64,000 bases of DNA from Paenibacillus castaneae (GCF_002884445.1 NZ_KZ614144.1:3454094-3518093), one strand, 5' to 3'. Counted from the first letter of the stretch, positions 18,171 to 27,126 are shown. Numbers and translations are program-made. Notes: a model not told the origin generated them from the sequence alone.

Positions 18171-18470
18171 TTACTTATTAATTGATTTTTCATTTATAAC
18201 CTCCGCGAAAGCATGGTTCCTTTCTATACGAATACTCAGAAGGATTTGTTGCGTTAAACTGCCCGTGGGACTTGATGTAGGGGCGCTATAATAATGTTCA
18301 CCCCTACTTGTCATGACCATGAATGAGGCTGGTTGGGACGTAAGATCCCGTATCACAAGCGATGTTATTGAGCGACAAGAAGATTTCTGGGCAAGGACAT
18401 ACTCACATTCCTCACCCGTACAGGACCAATCAACGATTTTCGGACTGTTTAATACTGCGATTTTATCCAT
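18171..18470 (-). CDS. hypothetical protein
   Basis: 99 aa with RBS GAGGGAGA before the ATG. Three cysteines in the first third (WSCTGEECEYVLAQKSSC), then alternating hydrophobic strands (SITSLVIRDL, ASFMVMTSRG, QQILLSIRI). No signal peptide, no known motif. The Cys pattern and strand-rich composition recall small spore-coat proteins, but there is no direct support. Confidence 0.5.
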   Translation of the reverse strand: MDKIAVLNSPKIVDWSCTGEECEYVLAQKSSCRSITSLVIRDLTSQPASFMVMTSRGEHYYSAPTSSPTGSLTQQILLSIRIERNHAFAEVINEKSINK

Positions 18471-18757
18471 TCATTATCTCCCTCTGTATTCAAACGGTGT
18501 TCATGCTTTTTTATTTGTGAGCTTTTCAACTGACAAACGAGCTTTCCAATTGTCACCTCATTTAGGACGTTAGCATACATTGTTATTGCCTATACATCAT
18601 TTGAAAATAGCCTCTACGTATAAGATGCTTGCTGATAAATATTGAATATCGAAGTACATAGGGGAGGCCTAAAAAGAAAAGCAGCCATAGTTGGCCGCTC
18701 AAGAATGATGATGATCAATATATTCAAGCTTTTTATCTACGAAAGGAGATAATGACT

Positions 18758-19024
18758 ATGAATAGCAATAAAAGCGAAAACGGAACATCTAATACAGCAG
18801 ATATTCAGGTTGCTAAACTTGCATTTATTGGAGCATCTATCACTACATTAGGGGATGGTATAACAGCAATCGCTGCTGGTCTTGCCCTAGAAGCATTAGT
18901 AAAAACCAGTAATAAGAGTTCTCAAACCCAAAACAAACATTTAAAACAGTTAGAAGCATCGCAAAAACAGTTAGACTATTTATTAACTGAATTAAAACAA
19001 TTAAAAAAAAACATTCAAGCATAG
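18758..19024 (+). CDS. small single-helix membrane protein with coiled coil
   Basis: About 88 aa; the ATG at 18758 has AAAGGAG at suitable distance (the ATG at 18752 is too close). IQVAKLAFIGASITTLGD followed by GITAIAAGLALEALV forms one hydrophobic segment, and the rest is a Gln/Lys/Leu-rich coiled coil (LKQLEASQKQLDYLLTELKQ). Similar small proteins are common in Bacillales, function unknown. Ends 2 bases before the stop of the convergent membrane protein gene. Confidence 0.7.
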   Translation: MNSNKSENGTSNTADIQVAKLAFIGASITTLGDGITAIAAGLALEALVKTSNKSSQTQNKHLKQLEASQKQLDYLLTELKQLKKNIQA

Positions 19025-19026
19025 TA

Positions 19027-19677
19027 TTATTGGATTCTGGGTGCATCAGGGCTTGATTGCTGGATAACTGCAGTCGATTGAAGATTTTTCCCTAATAACC
19101 ATACAGCAAGGCCTGTTCCCCATAGAATGATAGCAGAGCCAAAGCCGACGATGGACATATAGGCGAGAATCTGATGATCTCCGAATGAAATATTTACAGG
19201 GACGAACAACCAGGTATAAACCGCATGCAAACAAAGCAACGCGCCTGTAATGTAATAGAGCCTCACCTGAAATAAAAGGGCTAGTGGAAAAAAATGAACG
19301 CCGACAATAATAGCAATAAGTATTGGAATAAGCTCACTGCGGTCAATGGCGTTGCATATGGCAACCACAACAAAGGTTGCGATGCCCTCCCCTGCGAATA
19401 TCAGGTTAAACTTCAGCTTGATTTTTTTACTGAACCTGGAATCCGACTTCAAGCCTTGATTCGTTAGCTTTCTCGATGCACGTGTAAGCGAGCCTGCACC
19501 GATGAACAAGGAGGCGCCAATCGCCACAGCTATAATCAACAACAATGCAGTCCCCCAACCCTGCAATCCCATAACTCCCATAAACGCCCAAAGCGTTCCG
19601 AAAAAAGCCATGAATATAACCCCCGAAGCCATTCCTCTGATAGCCACTCCAGGAATAGGGTTAGATCCTTCTGTCAT
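19027..19677 (-). CDS. integral membrane protein of unknown function
   Basis: 216 aa with about six hydrophobic helices (ASGVIFMAFFGTLWAFMGVM, TALLLIIAVAIGASLFIG, EGIATFVVVAIC and others) and a polar loop LTRASRKLTNQGLKSDSRFS after the second. No transport motif recognised. GGGAG lies rather far (13 bases) from the ATG. Confidence 0.75.
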   Translation of the reverse strand: MTEGSNPIPGVAIRGMASGVIFMAFFGTLWAFMGVMGLQGWGTALLLIIAVAIGASLFIGAGSLTRASRKLTNQGLKSDSRFSKKIKLKFNLIFAGEGIATFVVVAICNAIDRSELIPILIAIIVGVHFFPLALLFQVRLYYITGALLCLHAVYTWLFVPVNISFGDHQILAYMSIVGFGSAIILWGTGLAVWLLGKNLQSTAVIQQSSPDAPRIQ

Positions 19678-19811
19678 TAATAATGATTCTCCCTTCGTTT
19701 AGGCTTCCAAATTGAATATCGAAGCGCAAAAAAACTAATCTGAACTGTATTCGATATTGTATTGGAAACCTCATATTCATCCATTACGACAGGTTAATAT
19801 TTTTTTATAAT

Positions 19812-19910
19812 TTAAACCAGCTCGGCTAACGCCTCAAACGCATAGTTCCCCCTCTTCACAAACTCAAAAGCAGGAGAAATCTCATTTTGAAAGTCTCGCG
19901 AAAGTAATCA
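19812..19910 (-). pseudogene. C-terminal gene fragment
   Basis: Minus-strand frame reading LLSRDFQNEISPAFEFVKRG then NYAFEALAELV and a stop at 19812-19814; nothing coherent upstream. Protein-like but short; family not recognised. The rest of the 383-base interval shows only a terminator. Confidence 0.3.
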
Positions 19911-19965
19911 ATCTTCTTCTAGGAAAACTGCGCACCACATTAAAGAAATCTGCCAGTTGCTCAAA

Positions 19966-19994
19966 GAGGCTGCCCTTCATACGGGCAGCCTCTT
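19966..19994. terminator. terminator of the NUDIX gene
   Basis: GAGGCTGCCC, 7-base loop, GGGCAGCCTC, perfect 10-bp stem with CTCTT/TCTTTGAG flanks. Confidence 0.8.
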
Positions 19995-20060
19995 CCTAGT
20001 GATTAATAGCTATAGTTCTCCGTCAGTGCAAAGATTTTTAAAACACGAGCCCACGTACAA

Positions 20061-20549
20061 CTAAACATGTCTTTGAAGCTTGATATTACATTCTGACGTT
20101 GTCGCAGTGACGTACTCTATATAATTCACAGAGCCGTTAAAGTTCAAAAAAGCTTCATAACGCATGCGGATTGCGGGTAAAGTAATCAAATCCAGAACAT
20201 TTTCCTTTGGAACCCACCTGCACTCGCTCGTTTCATCAGAAGTAGCTAACTCTCCACCCACAGCTTTGCACACGAAATCAAACATGACCTTCGTTGGAAC
20301 ATCAGTCACACCGTCATACCACTTATGGATCGCTGTATTCGAAACAACACTAATTAAATGGCTAACAGTGGCGTCTATTCCACTTTCCTCTTTGATTTCA
20401 CGAATCACGCCATCAATCAGATTTTCTCCAACTTCAGTTATCCCACCAGGATACACCCAACCATCGTCATGGGCTTTGACTAATAGGATATTTCCATTTC
20501 CATCTTCTACAATTCCGCCTGCTGATACAATATGTGTCGGAAACGCCAT
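20061..20549 (-). CDS. NUDIX hydrolase
   Basis: 162 aa pyrophosphohydrolase. The Nudix box occupies residues 35-57 and is complete: GGITEVGENLIDGVIREIKE followed by ESG, with the metal-binding RExxEE pattern as REIKEE. The preceding ILLVKAHDDGWVYPGG fixes the fold. AGGAGG ribosome site 6 bases before ATG. Substrate (nucleotide sugar, dinucleotide or oxidised nucleotide) cannot be told. Confidence 0.9.
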   Translation of the reverse strand: MAFPTHIVSAGGIVEDGNGNILLVKAHDDGWVYPGGITEVGENLIDGVIREIKEESGIDATVSHLISVVSNTAIHKWYDGVTDVPTKVMFDFVCKAVGGELATSDETSECRWVPKENVLDLITLPAIRMRYEAFLNFNGSVNYIEYVTATTSECNIKLQRHV

Positions 20550-20685
20550 TTCACGACCTCCTAATACGATCGATAGACTAGAAAATATAGTCTTAATTTG
20601 ATGTTATAACTTTTAACCATCGTTCTTCGTTAGCAAAGCGAAGTGGTGCTGCTGCGCTAAACCCCCGTTCGAAATGGCCAAAATA

Positions 20686-21135
20686 CTAAACACCAAATTG
20701 TCTTAAATGATGGTCTAGATGTTTATAAATCCCTTTACCCCATTGCTCAGGAGTAAATTTGCCGAAAAAAGGATGGGGATGGGATGAACATTTCTCCGGA
20801 CCGTTACTTTGGAATGTTATAATCTTTTGTTTCAGTTTTTCTTTTTCTGTTTCAAAATCTTTGTCTTCTAAAATAAGTATGGTCGGAATTGTTGACATAT
20901 TGTGTGGTACCGGCTTGTCATTATAAAAAATAGATTTCACAAACCTGCCTATTAACCTTCCTAACCAATATCTAGGGGGAAAGGAATTTCCATTTGCGAT
21001 GTCTTGAAACAATGAGCAGTGAGCCAACATTTGAGCTACATTCATTGTTCCCCATTGTGGTTTTGAATTTGGATTTAAATTGTCGATGCGGTTCAGTATT
21101 TCTGCTGTATGCAATTGATTGTATATATTTTTCAT
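20686..21135 (-). CDS. DUF1569 (DinB-like) protein
   Basis: 149 aa, four-helix DinB-superfamily type. WGTMNVAQMLAHCSLFQDIA supplies a conserved His, and SHPHPFFGKFTPEQWGKGIY plus KHLDHHLRQFGV supply the others, a DUF1569 signature with potential metal site. No biochemical role is established. Upstream lies a stretch of gene remnants. Confidence 0.85.
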   Translation of the reverse strand: MKNIYNQLHTAEILNRIDNLNPNSKPQWGTMNVAQMLAHCSLFQDIANGNSFPPRYWLGRLIGRFVKSIFYNDKPVPHNMSTIPTILILEDKDFETEKEKLKQKIITFQSNGPEKCSSHPHPFFGKFTPEQWGKGIYKHLDHHLRQFGV

Positions 21136-21159
21136 TAGTACACTCCATTTTGCGGAAGT

Positions 21160-21231
21160 TCACATATGCTGTAGTCCGATGCGATTTCCTTCAGAATCTA
21201 GAAACATCAATAATCACTTATGGGTCGTGTT
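21160..21231 (-). pseudogene. C-terminal remnant of a VOC/glyoxalase-like gene
   Basis: The minus strand reads LLMFLDSEGNRIGLQHM and stop, the typical last strand of a vicinal-oxygen-chelate protein (metal-ligand Glu in EGNRIGL), preceded in frame by a TGA at 21216-21214. Confidence 0.5.
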
Positions 21232-21257
21232 TGGTAATTAGATACCGGCTCCATTCA

Positions 21258-21380
21258 TCACATTGTTCGTAGATAGCCCCGTACTTCTGCACCTTTCGGA
21301 GTAAGTTCAACCAGCTTTGTGCGTCGATCGGTCTGGTGGTCCTTATAGATAGCCATCTCAGAGGGGATCCTCTGGTTTGT
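21258..21380 (-). pseudogene. remnant of a MarR family regulator gene
   Basis: About 40 codons ending LRTM and stop. DHQTDRRTKLVELTPKGAEV is a textbook MarR wing (D-R-R...LT-x-x-G). A stop at 21383-21381 closes the frame upstream, so the helix-turn-helix is missing. Confidence 0.6.
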
Positions 21381-21515
21381 CTATTGTAATCCTGAATGCA
21401 TCATAACAATTTGAAAGCATGCTGTAAATCTAATATTTCCCATTTTCCATCATTCTATCTTTTGTTCATTATACTGCCCGTTAGCGCAACTTGCTTTGAA
21501 ATAAGCCAAATGAAA

Positions 21516-21560
21516 AGGAGCTGTTCTGCAAGTAGATGATCTACTTGCAGAACAGCTCCT
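21516..21560. terminator. terminator of the MMPL gene
   Basis: 22-bp perfect inverted repeat beginning AGGAGCTGTTCTGCAAGTAG, directly downstream of the MMPL stop. Confidence 0.9.
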
Positions 21561-21574
21561 CCCTATTAGTAAGC

Positions 21575-23797
21575 TTAGTTTTTTGCTTTTAATTTTGATT
21601 CCTCGATCAATTCAGCTTTTGCTGGCCAAAACGCTCTTTTGCTGAGCAAAGCAGTGATCGCCGGTACAAGAAACGGACGAACGATAAAGGTATCCATTAA
21701 TACGCCTATTGCCGTTATAAGACCGAACTGGACCAGCACTTGAATCGGCAATGTTGCGAGCACCGCGAATGTAGCTGCAAGAATAAGCCCCGCTGATGTA
21801 ATCACACCGCCTGTCTCGCCTACCCCTTCTTTAATGGCTTGGCGCAGCGGCATGGTCTTCCGCTTCTTCCATATGCTCGAAATCATAAATATATTATAAT
21901 CTTCGCCAAGCGCGATTAAGAACACGAAAGAATATAATGGAATCGCTCCTTGGATCGCATTTACACCCATGAAATAATGAAGAATGATCCAGCCAAGCCC
22001 CAGAGCGGCACCATAAGACAATAATACGGTACCAACCAAGTAAAGAGTTGCTGTAATGGAACGTAAATAAGCAAGTAGCAGAACCACTATAAGTGCAATG
22101 ACTAGAGGAATAATTACTTTATTATCACGATCCGTCAGCGCTTTAGTATCGTATTGCTTCGCGGTTTGTCCGCCAATCCATACCTTTTCATCCGCATTAG
22201 CAATATTGACGTTAGTGAGGGAAGCTTCAGCAGCCTCGTATAGCAGCGGAATCGAGCTCATTGCTTCCTGCGAATATGGATTTGTACTCAAAATAACAGA
22301 GTATGACCATAATTCTGGATCATCCTTACTAGGTACAGCTGCCTGTACATGGTCGACTACCGACATACCGGACAGTTTTCCTGCAAGGTCAGGCTCTGCT
22401 CCGTCGGTTTTGACAACAATTGTTACAGGTGCCAGCTCACCTGGAGTAAACGTTTCTGAAATGACCTTAAAGCCCTCTCTAGACGGCATATCCTCTGGAA
22501 ATGACGATAATATATCATAGGTGAATTTGATTTGCGTAGAGAATGTAGCGAACAGTCCAAGCACAATTACACATGAAATAACGACTGTCCATGGTTTCGA
22601 AATAACGATGCTGCCAATCTTCGAACCAAACTTTTTATCTGGGTTTGGTTTTTGATACGTTTTTCCTTTTTTTGCAGCACGTGTCTGCTCCATCGATTCC
22701 GTACGCGGAATAAAAGGAAAGAAGGATGCTCTTCCGATTATAGACAGCAAAGCAGGTACTAGCGTCAAGCTGGCAATACCCATAATGAATATGGACAAGC
22801 TGAACGGTACTGCAAAACGTATATAGGCGCCATATTTAGCAGCTAGCAGAGCCAGAAGCGATAGGACTACCGTAAAGCCGCTCATCGCAATGGCCCCTGA
22901 TGAATCCTTGAAAGCTCGTTTGAGAGCCATCATCTTGTCACTCTCACGCGAGAGCTCTTGGCGGAAATGCGAGATGAAGAATAAGCAATAATCGGTTCCT
23001 GCACCGAATAGGAGCACGGTCATAATGGAGATAGCTTGAGCGTCTACCGTAATCCAGCCTTCTCCTGCCATCCACCCCAGCAGCGGCCCCGTCACCCCGT
23101 AAGCAAAGCCTACGCCGATAAGAGGAATAATAGCCAAAATAGGCGAACGATAGATAAGCAGCAATAAAATAAGCACAATTAGTACGGTTGCGATAAGCAG
23201 TGAAACGTCTGCTCCCTTGAACAAATCCGTCGCATCTACCGAAATCCCAACCGGACCGCTCACTCTTACGCTGAGTTCAGAAGCATCATTAATCCCTGTT
23301 GTGAAAGGATCTTTGCCAGATGCTTCTTGAATGATCACTTTAATCTGTTCTATATTTTCTTTCAGCACTTCTGTTTTTGAATCTTCCGCGAAAGAAATTG
23401 GCTGCACGAGCGTCGACTGATCTTCGGATGCAAATTTATGCAAAGCTGGCAAAGGCATCTGATGCAGCGGAACTATATCTCCCTGCTCCTGCAACGGCTT
23501 GTCAACAATCGTTTGAGTTGTTTTCTGTATGAGCGCATAATCCTCATCGGTCAACCCGCCCTCCCGATGCCATACAACTAGGGCAGGAATTCCTGATGAG
23601 CTGGGAAATTTGTCTTTAATAAGCTGATCTGCTACGACGGACGGACTATCTGCTTTCAAGTCGGGAGCATTGCTTTCCTCTTTATCCCCTACTGCAGGCA
23701 AAAATACGCTAAGAAGCGTGGCAATAATAATCCATGCGGCTAATGTAATCCAACGCGTGCGAGGGCCAGCAATCATTCCGGCAAGCTTTTCGATCAT
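21575..23797 (-). CDS. MMPL family RND-type transporter (YdfJ-like)
   Basis: 740 aa from the ATG at 23797 (GGAGG 9 bases upstream; the ATG at 23818 has none). Two repeated halves, each one helix, a large extracellular domain and a five-to-six-helix MMPL block. DYCLFFISHFRQELSR (first half) and EDYNIFMISSIWKKRK (second half) are the equivalent proton-relay helix ends. Such proteins export lipids or antibiotics. Divergent from a TetR regulator 132 bases away, which most likely represses it. Confidence 0.9.
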   Translation of the reverse strand: MIEKLAGMIAGPRTRWITLAAWIIIATLLSVFLPAVGDKEESNAPDLKADSPSVVADQLIKDKFPSSSGIPALVVWHREGGLTDEDYALIQKTTQTIVDKPLQEQGDIVPLHQMPLPALHKFASEDQSTLVQPISFAEDSKTEVLKENIEQIKVIIQEASGKDPFTTGINDASELSVRVSGPVGISVDATDLFKGADVSLLIATVLIVLILLLLIYRSPILAIIPLIGVGFAYGVTGPLLGWMAGEGWITVDAQAISIMTVLLFGAGTDYCLFFISHFRQELSRESDKMMALKRAFKDSSGAIAMSGFTVVLSLLALLAAKYGAYIRFAVPFSLSIFIMGIASLTLVPALLSIIGRASFFPFIPRTESMEQTRAAKKGKTYQKPNPDKKFGSKIGSIVISKPWTVVISCVIVLGLFATFSTQIKFTYDILSSFPEDMPSREGFKVISETFTPGELAPVTIVVKTDGAEPDLAGKLSGMSVVDHVQAAVPSKDDPELWSYSVILSTNPYSQEAMSSIPLLYEAAEASLTNVNIANADEKVWIGGQTAKQYDTKALTDRDNKVIIPLVIALIVVLLLAYLRSITATLYLVGTVLLSYGAALGLGWIILHYFMGVNAIQGAIPLYSFVFLIALGEDYNIFMISSIWKKRKTMPLRQAIKEGVGETGGVITSAGLILAATFAVLATLPIQVLVQFGLITAIGVLMDTFIVRPFLVPAITALLSKRAFWPAKAELIEESKLKAKN

Positions 23798-23849
23798 TTT
23801 GTATATCCTCCATTTCACTTCTGAGTCAATTTCGTATAAAATGAAATCA

Positions 23850-23895
23850 CCTTATGAATTAATTATATATACCCGAAGGTTAATTAATCAATCAT
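23850..23895. promoter_or_regulatory. candidate TetR operator between MMPL and tetR genes
   Basis: AT-rich imperfect palindrome (ATTAATTATA ... GGTTAATTAAT) in the 132-base divergent promoter region. Confidence 0.3.
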
Positions 23896-23929
23896 ATTTT
23901 TTACAAAATGATGAATGGAGGGCAAGGCG

Positions 23930-24550
23930 ATGAGCGATGAGCAAATAAAACGCAAACCAGGCCGGCCCAAGGGCACCGGATCGATTCAGACGATGCAGCA
24001 TATTTTACGAACAGCTGCTCACCAATTTATGGAACAAGGGTTTGAGAAAGTGTCTTTGGAAGGTGTAGCTCAAACTTGCGGCATAACCAAAGCTAGTGTG
24101 TATTATTATTTTAATAACAAAGGGATTTTGTTTACGGAATGCCTCCTCTTTGTTTTGAAAATTGCTCATGACCAAACTGCCAAAATAATTAATGGCGACG
24201 GAACGCTTCAGGAACGGCTGGAGCAGGTTGCTACAGGGCATATGAAAAATACCCATGTTGAGTTTGAAACGATGATGCGTGAAGCTTCACCAAGCTTAAG
24301 TGAAGAACAAATTCAAAAAATTCGTGAAAGTGAGCTTGCTCTTCATTTGCTAATGGCTGATGTATTTCAGAAAGCGATGGATAAAGGAGAAATTGTTGCT
24401 AGCGATCCTCTGCTGCTCGCACATGTATTCACGGCTATGCTCACGGTCAAAAACCGTTCAGAAATAATCAATAAAGAGAAACCGGTTGAACAAGCAGCAG
24501 CTGAAATCATTGAAATATTATGGAAAGGCTTGTCTTCTCGAAGTAAGTAA
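23930..24550 (+). CDS. TetR/AcrR family transcriptional regulator
   Basis: 206 aa from the ATG at 23930 (GGAGGG 8 bases upstream). N-terminal arm RKPGRPKGTGS is Lys/Arg-rich, then the TetR helix-turn-helix: FEKVSLEGVAQTCGITKASV followed by YYYFNNKGILF. The C-terminal ligand-binding part is unremarkable. Divergently placed against the MMPL transporter, so it probably senses that pump's substrate and controls both genes. Confidence 0.9.
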   Translation: MSDEQIKRKPGRPKGTGSIQTMQHILRTAAHQFMEQGFEKVSLEGVAQTCGITKASVYYYFNNKGILFTECLLFVLKIAHDQTAKIINGDGTLQERLEQVATGHMKNTHVEFETMMREASPSLSEEQIQKIRESELALHLLMADVFQKAMDKGEIVASDPLLLAHVFTAMLTVKNRSEIINKEKPVEQAAAEIIEILWKGLSSRSK

Positions 24551-24563
24551 GTGGGTACAAAAA

Positions 24564-24634
24564 AAGGGATGTCCCTTAGATGATAAAACCTGGGATTACC
24601 ACCTCAAGGCTTTATGACTTTTGGACAGCCCTTA
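24564..24634 (+). repeat. long-range inverted repeat
   Basis: Arms AAGGGATGTCC and GGACAGCCCTT about 50 bases apart, just after tetR. Could be a terminator or the edge of a lost small element. Confidence 0.35.
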
Positions 24635-24651
24635 CTATACGCCCTCATTAC

Positions 24652-24760
24652 ATGAGCTCATATCTGATGCTTATCTGGGAAATAGAGCTAGTTTTTAGCT
24701 CTATTTCTCCTTACACAAGCTAAGTTTGTGGAATAGAGCTAGTTTCTAGCTCTATTCCGC
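24652..24760. repeat. palindromic repeat unit 1 (109 bp)
   Basis: Starts with the palindrome ATGAGCTCAT, then two hairpins with the core AATAGAGCTAG-TTTYT-AGCTCTATT separated by a spacer CCTTACACAAGCTAAGTTTG. Unit 2 is about 93% identical over the same 109 bp. No coding potential. Confidence 0.85.
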
Positions 24761-24880
24761 TTAATGTTCGTCGTATGAGCTCATATCTGCTACTTTTCTT
24801 GGAAATAGAGCTAGTTTCTAGCTCTATCGGGTTAACCCCCTAATTCTGGACACTACCACGTTCATTCTAATAAGTTCGCA

Positions 24881-25795
24881 TCATAGCGCAATATCTTTAG
24901 GTTTTATCAATCCTTGTTTGACTAAAGAAAGATATTCCTTAGGTGGCCAGTCCTTGAGGCTGCCATGAATACGATGGTTGTTGTAGTACTTCAAAAAACG
25001 ATCTACCTCGGTAAAAGCTTCTTCGTAAGTCTCAAAACAATTACGTTGGTAGCATTCTCTTTCCAAGATGCTGTGAAAGGACTCAATATAAGCATTTTTG
25101 TTAGGGGTTCGGTTTGGCGTACGTTCATGTTCAATGCCAGCCTGTTCACAAAAGGCATAGAAAGCCTTGCTAATGAACTGCGGTCCATTATCTGTGCGAA
25201 TAACCAAAGCATGGTCTTGTACATTCACATTTCGCTTCAGCAGCGCTTTTTGTAAGGTAAGCAGCACAGCCTGCGTATTACAGGCCTTCCCTTTGTAATA
25301 GGCGACGATGGCTCTGTCAAATACATCAATAATACTAGCTAAATAGAAATGACGCCGTTTACCTGCTACATAACCGTACTTAATGTCCATTTGCCACAAT
25401 TGGTTAGGTCCCGTTACCACTCGGTTATTCGCTACACGTTTAGGTACTTTATTTGTACGTTCCCTTTGCGGCGCTAGGATATATAATGCTTTACAGAGGC
25501 GGTAGACCTTTTTCTTGTTAATCACGAGTCCATATTTTCGACGTAGAAGAACCGTCAACTTGCGGTATCCAAACGCTTCGTTAGGGCCGCCGATCAGTTG
25601 CCTTAAGTAGCTTTTAATCCGCGTGTCTGCCACTTTTTTACCGTTGATGTCAAAAGAGAAACCAGGAATGGGCCGCCCTTTACCGATTGGCTTCTGAGGT
25701 TCAGAATGCTTCAGGCGATAATAGTACGAAGAGCGTGGCACCTGGCAGATGCGTAGAACCGTACGGATGGGAAAACCTAGGCTAATCCAATACAT
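24881..25795 (-). CDS. IS3-family transposase OrfB (DDE integrase core)
   Basis: 304 aa catalytic half of the transposase. HTH_21-like start (VPRSSYYYRLKHSEPQ), then the retroviral-type rve domain with the DDE triad: Asp in WQMDIKYG, Asp in IRTDNGPQF, Glu in AYIESFHS. NNHRIHGSLKDWPPKEYL near the end is typical of the family. The frame is open upstream of the ATG back to the slippery site, so the active enzyme is probably the OrfAB fusion made by -1 frameshifting. Confidence 0.95.
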   Translation of the reverse strand: MYWISLGFPIRTVLRICQVPRSSYYYRLKHSEPQKPIGKGRPIPGFSFDINGKKVADTRIKSYLRQLIGGPNEAFGYRKLTVLLRRKYGLVINKKKVYRLCKALYILAPQRERTNKVPKRVANNRVVTGPNQLWQMDIKYGYVAGKRRHFYLASIIDVFDRAIVAYYKGKACNTQAVLLTLQKALLKRNVNVQDHALVIRTDNGPQFISKAFYAFCEQAGIEHERTPNRTPNKNAYIESFHSILERECYQRNCFETYEEAFTEVDRFLKYYNNHRIHGSLKDWPPKEYLSLVKQGLIKPKDIAL

Positions 25796-25797
25796 CG

Positions 25798-26121
25798 CTA
25801 TTTCCAGTCGGGGTACTTTTTTTTAACCAGATCTTTAAGAATGTTATTCTCCAATTCTTTTTCGCCCAGCAGCTTCATCGCTTCGTTGTATTTCTTTTGA
25901 AGCCCATCAAGTTTAGCTGCGTCCTTTTTTAGCTTCTCCACATCATCTTGTCTCTTGACCATTAGCTCGCCCACCTCGTCCTGATATTGACGAACCCAGT
26001 TGCTTAGCGTTTTAGGAGACATACCATGCTTTCTCGCCACCACCTCTGTACGGTAGCCGGCTAGCACCTCTACGACAAACTCCTTCTTTGCTTCAACAGG
26101 GCACCTAAACCTTCTTTTCAT
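25798..26121 (-). CDS. IS3-family OrfA (helix-turn-helix and leucine zipper)
   Basis: 107 aa from the ATG at 26121 (GAGG 9 bases upstream; the GTG at 26136 overlaps this site). Helix-turn-helix VVARKHGMSPKTLSNWVRQY binds the IS ends, followed by a coiled coil (VEKLKKDAAKLDGLQKKYNE) for multimerisation. Stop TAG is 2 bases before the OrfB ATG. Confidence 0.92.
   Translation of the reverse strand: MKRRFRCPVEAKKEFVVEVLAGYRTEVVARKHGMSPKTLSNWVRQYQDEVGELMVKRQDDVEKLKKDAAKLDGLQKKYNEAMKLLGEKELENNILKDLVKKKYPDWK
25816..25822 (-). other. programmed -1 frameshift site A-AAA-AAG
   Basis: On the minus strand the last codons of OrfA read K-K-K over eight A then G. Slipping back one base continues as VPRLEIA into the OrfB ATG frame. 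Confidence 0.7.
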
Positions 26122-26288
26122 CGATCTATTCCTCACTTCGTTTAGTGTATCTGAAGTGGCAGAAAGTGTCCAAGTGGTTTAGGGGGCTTTATAGCTATTT
26201 CCCCTTAAACAAGCTTAGTTTGTGGAATAGAGCTAGTTTCTAGCTCTATTCCGCGATTAGTTATCAAAGTTTGGTGTCTGCCCTTTCT

Positions 26289-27074
26289 TTACAAAATAAT
26301 AAAGTAAAAAAGTGCAGCCAGCGCGAAACGATAATAGGCGAACCATGATAGCTTTATTTTCTTCATCAAGTTGATAAAGGTTACAACTGCTATCATAGCA
26401 ACGATAAAAGCGGCAATGAGGCCGATTAGAAATAAAGGCAGATCTGTCACAGTCAAAAACTCGCGGCTCTTGATCAGATCCATACCGCTCGCAGCTGCCA
26501 TAATAGGTACTGACACGAGAAAGGTGAATTCCGCCGCCGCCTTCTGGCTTGTGCCAAGCAGCATGCCGCCGGATATGGTCGATCCGGAGCGGGAGAAGCC
26601 TGGCCATAATGCAAGCACCTGGAAGCAGCCGATCGCAAAGGCCTGCTTATAGGTAATGTCATCGAGCTCCTCAGCGACCACCTTCTTCTTCATTCGATCC
26701 GCGGCAATCATCAAGAAACCACCCGCAAAAAGGCCAATGAGCACCGTCTGAGGTCCGAACAAAAACTGCTTAATAAAGGAATGCAGCAGTACTGCACATG
26801 CGCCTGCAGGGGCCATTGCAAGTAAGATATGAAGAGCATTCAAGCCCGATCCCTTGCCAATTTTGAAATTAAGCAGATTCGCGAACCTCTTCCGATACAG
26901 GACCAGAACAGCGAGTACCGCGCCAAACTGGATAACGACCTCAAATGTTTTCGCACGATCCCCAGTGAAATGCAATAATTCACCGGTTAAAATTAAGTGA
27001 CCGGTTGACGAGACAGGCAAAAACTCGGTCAAGCCTTCGACAACGCCCATAATAATGGCATTTATTAAATCCAT
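26289..27074 (-). CDS. uppP: undecaprenyl-diphosphatase UppP (BacA)
   Basis: 261 aa integral membrane enzyme recycling undecaprenyl diphosphate to the monophosphate carrier for cell-wall synthesis. The start is taken at [10 protein letters not shown], which matches the family; the GTG at 27095 overlaps the ribosome site AGGGGG. Active-site regions: [15 protein letters not shown] near the N terminus and [14 protein letters not shown] in the middle, with the essential Glu, Ser and Arg. About eight helices. Overproduction confers bacitracin resistance in other species. Confidence 0.93.
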   Translation of the reverse strand: MDLINAIIMGVVEGLTEFLPVSSTGHLILTGELLHFTGDRAKTFEVVIQFGAVLAVLVLYRKRFANLLNFKIGKGSGLNALHILLAMAPAGACAVLLHSFIKQFLFGPQTVLIGLFAGGFLMIAADRMKKKVVAEELDDITYKQAFAIGCFQVLALWPGFSRSGSTISGGMLLGTSQKAAAEFTFLVSVPIMAAASGMDLIKSREFLTVTDLPLFLIGLIAAFIVAMIAVVTFINLMKKIKLSWFAYYRFALAALFYFIIL

Positions 27075-27126
27075 CAATGCCCGATTCCCCCTCACAAATA
27101 GACATGAAGCATACCTCTATATAAGC

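Larger units (their letters stand above)
24828..26194 (-). mobile_element. IS3-family insertion sequence (1367 bp)
   Basis: Intact two-frame IS3 element. Ends inferred from the split repeat: CTAT is duplicated at 24824-24827 and 26195-26198. Imperfect terminal inverted repeats share CCCCCTAA and GGACACT. It encodes OrfA and OrfB with a frameshift signal between them. All key catalytic residues are present, so it may be active. Confidence 0.9.
24775..26254. repeat. palindromic repeat unit 2, split by the IS3 element
   Basis: Left part 24775-24827 and right part 26195-26254. Removing the insertion and one CTAT copy restores exactly 109 bp colinear with unit 1. Confidence 0.85.

Noticed and set aside
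18120..18180. 16-codon peptide frame after AAAGGGG
   Set aside because: Ribosome site touches the ATG, and the product is too short and unspecific to support.
26257..26607. Minus-strand frame overlapping the uppP 3' half
   Set aside because: Out of frame with UppP, whose catalytic motifs are intact; no homology recognised.
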